DNA from: Thermoplasmata archaeon
GTDB lineage: Archaea; Thermoplasmatota; Thermoplasmata; Thermoplasmatales; Thermoplasmataceae
DNA: 9,070 bases
Assembly: GCA_021797525.1 (NCBI GenBank)
Contig: JAJZZQ010000078.1
Span: forward strand, 1 to 9,070
Reading direction: 5' to 3'
Numbering within the stretch: the first letter of the stretch is position 1; each line of letters opens with the position of its first letter. Positions 5,084 through 9,070 of this stretch are shown here, piece after piece. Below the pieces are notes generated by a model. That model worked only from the letters and a program-made list of their open reading frames with translations, was not told the DNA's origin and did no database searches. Position numbers and translations under genes: made by a program.

Positions 5084-6100
5084 ATGAAATGCATCCTGTG
5101 CGACAATGAGGAAGCAGTTTCCCAGGGCCTTGGAGAAAACTGTATAATTTCAAGGACAAAAATTGCGGCAGCCGGAGTGCTCTCCATTACACTGTGCCCC
5201 AAGTGCGGTTCACTGAAGATAGGCAACAGGTGGTATCAGAATAGGGATGAACTCCCTCTGAGTTCCCGTCTACTGAATCTATGCAGTGTGAGTGATGAAC
5301 ACTTCCATCCTGAGATAGACAGGGACTCAATAGATCTTGATGTTGAGGGGCAGTCTGTAAAATTCATAGTCACATTATCTGATGGAGCTGAATTCAGGTC
5401 TTCTCCCATACAGCTGGAGGCAAAGATTTCAGTCCTGAAAAATAGCTGCCCTTCGTGCAACAGGCTCACAGGATCATATTACGAATCGATCATCCAGATC
5501 AGGTCATTCAGCAGGAAATATTCGGACGCTATAGATCATGCTGTGAGAGATGTCAATGAATTCCTTGAGACAGAGAAACTTAAAGGAAAAAACCCTTTTA
5601 TTTCGAGGCAGCAGAGACTGAAAGAGGGGTTCGATTTATATCTGGGAAGCAAATCAGATGGAGAAAAGATTGCTAAATTTATCCATGACAGATATTTCAG
5701 CAATATGGTTCAGAACAAAAAACTGGCTGGTCGTACAGAAGGTTATGATCTGTACAGATACACATTTCTCCTTCGTATTTTAGACCTTCCAGAAGGCGCT
5801 ATAATCATGAAGAGAGGGGAGAAATTCCTTCTAATCGCCTCATCCAGTTCTGACATAACTCTCATGGATTTAAGCTCAAGAAGGACGGTACACATTAAAC
5901 AGAATGAATTCAACTCCAATCCATTTGAATATACTGGGGAAGTTTTACCCATAAAAAATTACATCATTTTATCAAGAAGAGACGGTGAGACCCAGTTGAT
6001 GGACCCGGATTCCTTCAGAGAGATTACGGTGCAGGGTCAATTTTCTGGAGATGAAATAAAGGGTTTTGAAATAGAAGGGGAAATATTGATTCCACCATAG
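5084..6100 (+). CDS. NMD3-like ribosome-assembly protein
   Basis: A 338-residue protein resembling the archaeal NMD3 family. Eukaryotic NMD3 is the 60S export adaptor; the archaeal role is thought to be in large-subunit maturation. Seen: N-terminal zinc pairs C3/C6 and C38/C41 (CPKCG followed by IGNRW), a further pair C122/C125 in CPSCNR, the signature GSYYESIIQIR at 130-140, and KKLAGRTEGYDLYRYTFLLRI at 212-232, resembling the eIF5A-like domain border. The C-terminal part is beta-rich (RRTVHIKQNEF, GEVLPIKNYIIL). Where archaeal homologues, as I recall them, have a second CxxC after GLC, this protein has C20-x-x-S23. The gene starts 2 bp after the dehydrogenase stop and is probably co-transcribed. 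It ends 1 bp from a convergent gene. Confidence 0.82.
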   Translation: MKCILCDNEEAVSQGLGENCIISRTKIAAAGVLSITLCPKCGSLKIGNRWYQNRDELPLSSRLLNLCSVSDEHFHPEIDRDSIDLDVEGQSVKFIVTLSDGAEFRSSPIQLEAKISVLKNSCPSCNRLTGSYYESIIQIRSFSRKYSDAIDHAVRDVNEFLETEKLKGKNPFISRQQRLKEGFDLYLGSKSDGEKIAKFIHDRYFSNMVQNKKLAGRTEGYDLYRYTFLLRILDLPEGAIIMKRGEKFLLIASSSSDITLMDLSSRRTVHIKQNEFNSNPFEYTGEVLPIKNYIILSRRDGETQLMDPDSFREITVQGQFSGDEIKGFEIEGEILIPP

Positions 6101-6101
6101 A

Positions 6102-7034
6102 TCATACTGATTTCTTCCCGGGAACCTTTGGAAAAGGATGAGTGTCCTCTATCCTTTTGTATCCGCATATGTATCTCAGGAGCCTTTCTATCCCTATGCC
6201 GAATCCGGAGGAAAGTCTCAGACCTCCTCTGGCTTCTTCAATAAACCATTCGAACTGCTCAGGAGACTGGCTCTTTGCCTTTACCCTTTCGAGAATTCTG
6301 TCAATTTTGTACTCTCTTTCCCCTCCTGAAAGTGCTTCGCAGTATCCCTCCGGGTAGATAAGATCCATGTCGTTAAGAATCCCTTTTTCAGTGTCACTTT
6401 CCCTGTCATAGAACTCCCTCGCCTGAAGAGGAATATCTATTATCCAGAATGGTTCCTTTGCCTCATTAGATAGTATTGACTCAAAATCCTCTCCATACTT
6501 TTCCATTGCATCCAGATACCTTACTTTACTGAATGGTTTTGTTGGAACGGAAATAGTCCTGCCTATGGATTTCAGTTCCTTAGAGTGTTTTTCATTCACA
6601 TGTCTGATTATATCACAAAACAGATCTTCCCCGAGGCTGATGGCATCCTCCCTTGTGGCATCAAGCATTTCCAGATCCAGCTGTGTGAATTCCAGAAGAT
6701 GCCTTCCAGTTTTTGCTTTTTCCGGCATCTCAAGCCTGACATTTGGGGAAAATGAGTATATCTTTGGGAAATGCTGCACCAGTATCTGCTTGTGGAATAT
6801 CATACTCTTTGTAAGCGAATATCTTGTGCCTTCATAATCAAATGATGGATCATACACAGGATGGTTCAGCGGATCTGTTGCGGTAGAATAGATCACCGGA
6901 GGTATTTCTATGAAACCCCTTTCCTGAAGAAAATATGCCATCCTTGACCTTATTGAACCATTCAGCTTCAATGCGACTTCCAGCTCCTTCTTTCTGTGAT
7001 GATCCCTTAGAGAACCCTCAAGTGTTGCTTCCAT
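6102..7034 (-). CDS. Archaeal asparagine synthetase-like class II synthetase core
   Basis: A 310-residue class II aminoacyl-tRNA synthetase catalytic domain of the Asp/Asn subclass without the N-terminal OB-fold anticodon-binding domain. Length and form match the archaeal asparagine synthetase related to AspRS/AsnRS (characterised in Pyrococcus), which makes asparagine from aspartate using ATP. Motif 2 is at about 95-123 (SFSPNVRLEM with R100, then GRHLLEFTQLDLEM). Motif 3 is GFGIGIERLLR at 277-287 with R284. YPEGYCEALSGGEREY at 227-242 is a subclass-like segment just before it. A free-standing synthetase lacking an anticodon domain could also modify tRNA or another acceptor, so the substrate is inferred. 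The ATG at 7034 lies 26 bp after a TATA-like element, suggesting a leaderless mRNA. An AsnC-family regulator diverges from it. Confidence 0.85.
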   Translation of the reverse strand: MEATLEGSLRDHHRKKELEVALKLNGSIRSRMAYFLQERGFIEIPPVIYSTATDPLNHPVYDPSFDYEGTRYSLTKSMIFHKQILVQHFPKIYSFSPNVRLEMPEKAKTGRHLLEFTQLDLEMLDATREDAISLGEDLFCDIIRHVNEKHSKELKSIGRTISVPTKPFSKVRYLDAMEKYGEDFESILSNEAKEPFWIIDIPLQAREFYDRESDTEKGILNDMDLIYPEGYCEALSGGEREYKIDRILERVKAKSQSPEQFEWFIEEARGGLRLSSGFGIGIERLLRYICGYKRIEDTHPFPKVPGKKSV

Positions 7035-7055
7035 AGGCAGAAAATGAAAGGCACC

Positions 7056-7063
7056 GATATAAC
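7056..7063 (-). promoter_or_regulatory. Candidate TATA box for the asparagine synthetase-like gene
   Basis: AGTTATAT on the minus strand is centred about 26 bp before the ATG at 7034, the spacing expected for a leaderless archaeal mRNA. Confidence 0.45.
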
Positions 7064-7078
7064 TATTGTCATAAAAAA

Positions 7079-7128
7079 ATGAACATTCTGGTCATATTAG
7101 AGTTTAATATAAGGGAAATATGAACGTT
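7079..7128. promoter_or_regulatory. Possible AsnC/Lrp operator region with direct and inverted repeats
   Basis: ATGAACATT (7079-7087) recurs as ATGAACGTT (7120-7128), 41 bp apart, close to four helical turns. TCATATT (7092-7098) is an inverted copy of AATATGA (7117-7123). The stretch lies between the two divergent TATA elements, where an Lrp-family octamer could act on both genes. Short AT-rich matches of this kind can be chance. Confidence 0.3.
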
Positions 7129-7136
7129 ATGTCTAA

Positions 7137-7144
7137 TTTATATA
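7137..7144 (+). promoter_or_regulatory. Candidate TATA box for the Lrp/AsnC regulator gene
   Basis: TTTATATA is centred about 27 bp before the ATG at 7167, consistent with leaderless transcription. A weak GGTGA (7159-7163) just before the start is an alternative initiation signal. Confidence 0.5.
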
Positions 7145-7166
7145 GTTAAAACACATTGGGTGAAAT

Positions 7167-7598
7167 ATGGATGATAAGGACAGATTAATTTTTGAGTACC
7201 TTACTGAAAACGGTCGGGACAAGATATCTGACATTTCAAATGCCCTGAATATTCCTAGAATCACGGTATATGAAAGAATTCAGGGTATGATTAGAAAGGG
7301 TATAATCAAAAAGTTCACAGTAGTGCCAGATTATGAAGCAATTGGGCGACCGACAGTTGGATTCATCTACATATCCTTTGATGCTGCATCTGGAAAATCC
7401 CAGCGGGAAATAGCCTCCAGAATAGCTGGGTTTCCTGAAGTAGAAGAGGTTTACATAATAGCAGGGGAGTGGGATATGCTGATTAAGGTCAGGGCAAAAT
7501 CGGTAGAGGAGGTTGGCAACTTTGTACTTGACCGGCTCAGGACAGTTCAGGGCGTTGAAAGAACCGAGACCGTAACCGTGTTCTCAATTGTCAAGTGA
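7167..7598 (+). CDS. Lrp/AsnC family transcriptional regulator
   Basis: A 143-residue DNA-binding regulator with both expected domains. The N-terminal winged helix-turn-helix covers about residues 1-50 (KDRLIFEYLTENGR, then ISDISNALNIPRITVYERIQGMIRKGII, which holds the recognition helix). The C-terminal ligand-binding/oligomerisation (RAM) domain covers about 64-140, with IIAGEWDMLIKVRA at 97-110 as the hallmark loop and VQGVERTETVTV near the end. Such proteins form dimers to octamers and respond to amino acids. Its divergent neighbour is an asparagine synthetase-like gene, resembling the asnC-asnA arrangement of enterobacteria; a role in asparagine or aspartate control is inferred from this. 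Autoregulation is usual in the family. It overlaps the convergent antiporter gene by 15 bp at their 3' ends. Confidence 0.93.
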   Translation: MDDKDRLIFEYLTENGRDKISDISNALNIPRITVYERIQGMIRKGIIKKFTVVPDYEAIGRPTVGFIYISFDAASGKSQREIASRIAGFPEVEEVYIIAGEWDMLIKVRAKSVEEVGNFVLDRLRTVQGVERTETVTVFSIVK

Positions 7599-8765
7599 AG
7601 GATCTTTTGCCTTTGATTTGAGGTTTATGAGAGGCGGTATGACCAGTGAGAGCACAATTGTTGCGATAATTATGTTTGAGTAAATCTCCTTCCCTATGAG
7701 ACCAGCAGAAAGAACCACTGTTGCTATGGCTATGCCTACAGCACCTCTTCCCCCGAGGAACCCCATGACTGATCTCCTGTACTCTTTTCCAAGAAGAATT
7801 CCAGAGGTAAGATAATTTAAAAGGCTTGCAAAAAGTCCCACAACGGAAAGAAGCACCAACAGCAGCAGTAAATACTGCTTGCTTGGTATAACAAAATCAA
7901 GACCTGCAATGGCAAAGAATATTGGAATGAAGAAACTGTCATCTATTCTGCTAAGTGTCCTTGTGAGAACACCCTGCAACTCAACACCAATGACCAGTTC
8001 ATTAATCAGAAGCCCAGCAAAGAAGGCACCCAGGACATAGGTTATTCCTATTACCTCAAAAATGGCTGAAATTATAAGACCCCCAACGATAATGCTGCCA
8101 AATATGACCTTTTCTCCCCTATCCCTTGCCCTGATCCTGGAAAAGAAATTCTTTACTGCATCCGAATGAGACCTGAGAACAAGGTCAAGCAAAAACAGAA
8201 GAACCAGGAATATCACTATGCTGACAATGCCAAAGATAAAGGTATTCACATCCCTGAACGCTGATGTGACGGTAAAAGCGATTGTATCACTTATAATCAC
8301 TGAAGCAATTATAACCTTTCCAAGCTCGTTTTTCTCTATGCTGTAGCCCCTCACCAATACAGAAATTATGGAGATTGAAGGGACTCCAACTGCAACTGAC
8401 AGGAGAATTGACTCGGTTGCTGATAGCCCAAAGAAATGGAAGGCAATAAAAGACATAATGGCAGATGGAACTATAAAACTGCTCAGGCTCAGTACAACTG
8501 CCTTCCCCAGATGCTTTTTCAGTGTTTCAGTACTCTGATCAACTCCTATGAGGAGAATTATGAAAAACAGTGATATCTCAGAAATTCCTGAAAGAACAGA
8601 ATTTGATCTGATGATGTCGAGGACGGAGGGGCCAAAAATCACCCCAGCAATGATTTCTCCGACTACCGCGGGAATACCGAAGCGCTCGACCAGCTCACCA
8701 AGAATAAGAGCAGAGATAAGCAGTAACAGAATTGAAAGTATCAGAGTCAACTTAGTCCCATGCAC
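7584..8765 (-). CDS. Cation/proton antiporter (CPA2/KefB-like membrane exchanger)
   Basis: A 393-residue integral membrane protein with about 12 hydrophobic segments and a short charged tail, the normal length for a monovalent cation:proton exchanger without a cytosolic nucleotide-binding domain. Family features: VVGEIIAGVIFGPSVL at 34-49, LFFIILLIGVD at 66-76, the unwound-helix candidate VGVPSISIISVLV at 126-138, FFIPIFFAIAGLDF at 278-291, and GRGAVGIAIATV at 339-350 with R340. The ion-binding helix reads ASVIISDTIAF: D160 is present, but the residue before it, Asp or Asn in most CPA exchangers, is Ser159. A role in Na+ or K+/pH balance is inferred. The start is uncertain: GTG at 8765 is very close to a TATA-like element, and TTG at 8750 would fit leaderless initiation better. 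Confidence 0.9.
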   Translation of the reverse strand: MHGTKLTLILSILLLLISALILGELVERFGIPAVVGEIIAGVIFGPSVLDIIRSNSVLSGISEISLFFIILLIGVDQSTETLKKHLGKAVVLSLSSFIVPSAIMSFIAFHFFGLSATESILLSVAVGVPSISIISVLVRGYSIEKNELGKVIIASVIISDTIAFTVTSAFRDVNTFIFGIVSIVIFLVLLFLLDLVLRSHSDAVKNFFSRIRARDRGEKVIFGSIIVGGLIISAIFEVIGITYVLGAFFAGLLINELVIGVELQGVLTRTLSRIDDSFFIPIFFAIAGLDFVIPSKQYLLLLLVLLSVVGLFASLLNYLTSGILLGKEYRRSVMGFLGGRGAVGIAIATVVLSAGLIGKEIYSNIIIATIVLSLVIPPLINLKSKAKDPSLDN

Positions 8766-8767
8766 AC

Positions 8768-8780
8768 TATATATTAATTT
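8768..8780 (-). promoter_or_regulatory. Candidate TATA box for the antiporter gene
   Basis: AAATTAATATATA on the minus strand is centred about 24 bp before the TTG codon at 8750 but only 9 bp before the GTG at 8765. If this is the promoter, the mRNA would begin at or after the GTG. Confidence 0.35.
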
Positions 8781-8853
8781 ATTTCAGAATTGATTATTCT
8801 TCTGAACACACCAGCAGAACATTTGAAATCTTTCTAAAACAATGTCTTTTAAG

Positions 8854-8882
8854 GAATGATACGGGGAAAATTGCAATCATTC
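8854..8882 (-). terminator. Possible hairpin at the 3' end of the right-edge membrane-protein gene
   Basis: GAATGAT (8854-8860) and ATCATTC (8876-8882) are perfect inverted copies with a 15-nt loop, beginning about 10 nt past the stop at 8892 on the minus strand and followed by short T-runs further on. Weak as an archaeal terminator. Confidence 0.25.
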
Positions 8883-8891
8883 AATAAAATA

Positions 8892-9070
8892 TCATTTCAG
8901 AACGAAAACGTAAATAGCAATAAATGCGGCAACAAGGATTATACCGATCCCAGCCAGATATAGAAAATTGAAGTTTCTTCGCCTGTATGAAATTCCATAT
9001 TGATCGAACGATTGGCCATCTGACATCGGAGTTCCGCTGTATTCATTGCTGTTATCCGGTCCTGTACCCC
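8892..9070 (-). CDS. C-terminal end of a membrane-anchored protein, partial
   Basis: An open frame enters from the right edge and stops with TGA at 8892-8894, giving the last 58 residues. The first ~27 residues are polar and rich in Gly, Ser, Asn, Asp and Gln (NSNEYSG, MSDGQSFDQYG). A basic patch, YRRRN, follows, then a single hydrophobic segment, FLYLAGIGIILVAAFIAIYV, ending FVLK. This is one C-terminal transmembrane helix with a positive charge cluster just before it; by the positive-inside rule the polar part would face the cytosol, as in a tail-anchored protein (inference). I do not recognise the family, and the rest lies outside the window. It lies 126 bp upstream of the antiporter on the same strand. 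Confidence 0.7.
   Translation of the reverse strand, partial: GTGPDNSNEYSGTPMSDGQSFDQYGISYRRRNFNFLYLAGIGIILVAAFIAIYVFVLK

Noticed and set aside
8857..8958. 33-codon plus-strand frame near the right edge
   Set aside because: It is antisense to the partial membrane-protein gene, has a polar low-complexity product and no promoter element of note.
1..9070. CRISPR arrays, insertion sequences, integrase genes or other signs of transfer
   Set aside because: No regularly spaced repeats, transposase-like products or target-site duplications were seen; the gene set is mostly core archaeal.

Overview
This window is archaeal and most likely from an order Thermoplasmatales heterotroph or a close relative. 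It carries archaeal-type information genes: RNA polymerase subunit Rpo7/RpoE', Spt4, ribosomal proteins S24e and S27ae, NMD3 and an Lhr-type helicase. Several genes have a TATA-like element about 25 bp before the start codon, which suggests leaderless mRNAs. Genes are packed tightly, with 1-bp gaps or short overlaps between converging genes. Base composition looks moderate by eye; I did not compute it, and the lineage is inferred from gene content. I see no CRISPR array, insertion sequence, rRNA or convincing tRNA.

Left part (1-1946): the N-terminal third or less of an Lhr-family helicase (minus, cut by the window edge), then a complete DUF763 protein (minus), then a small DUF2175-type zinc protein (plus). 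The last two diverge from a 75-bp intergenic stretch holding two oppositely directed TATA-like elements.

Centre-left (1948-3713, minus): the classic archaeal cluster rpoE(rpo7) - spt4 - DUF359 (dephospho-CoA kinase family) - rps24e - rps27ae, joined by overlaps or a 4-bp gap and probably one transcript. It couples a transcription stalk subunit, an elongation factor, a CoA biosynthetic enzyme and two small-subunit ribosomal proteins. Its upstream region (3714-3929) is shared with a divergent operon and holds inverted repeats and a candidate 31-codon small ORF.

Centre-right (3930-6100, plus): an isovaleryl-CoA-dehydrogenase-like acyl-CoA dehydrogenase followed 2 bp later by an NMD3-like 60S-export/ribosome-assembly homologue. 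The pairing is functionally odd.

Right part (6102-9070): a stand-alone class II synthetase catalytic core resembling archaeal asparagine synthetase (minus), a divergent Lrp/AsnC regulator (plus), a 12-helix-type cation/proton antiporter (minus) converging on the regulator with a 15-bp overlap, and the C-terminal end of a membrane-anchored protein (minus, cut by the window edge). The synthetase/regulator pair looks like a local amino-acid-responsive unit. I see no clear new defence or mobile system. The best leads are the asparagine synthetase-AsnC module, the DUF763-Lhr neighbourhood, and the small ORF and structured leader next to rpoE.
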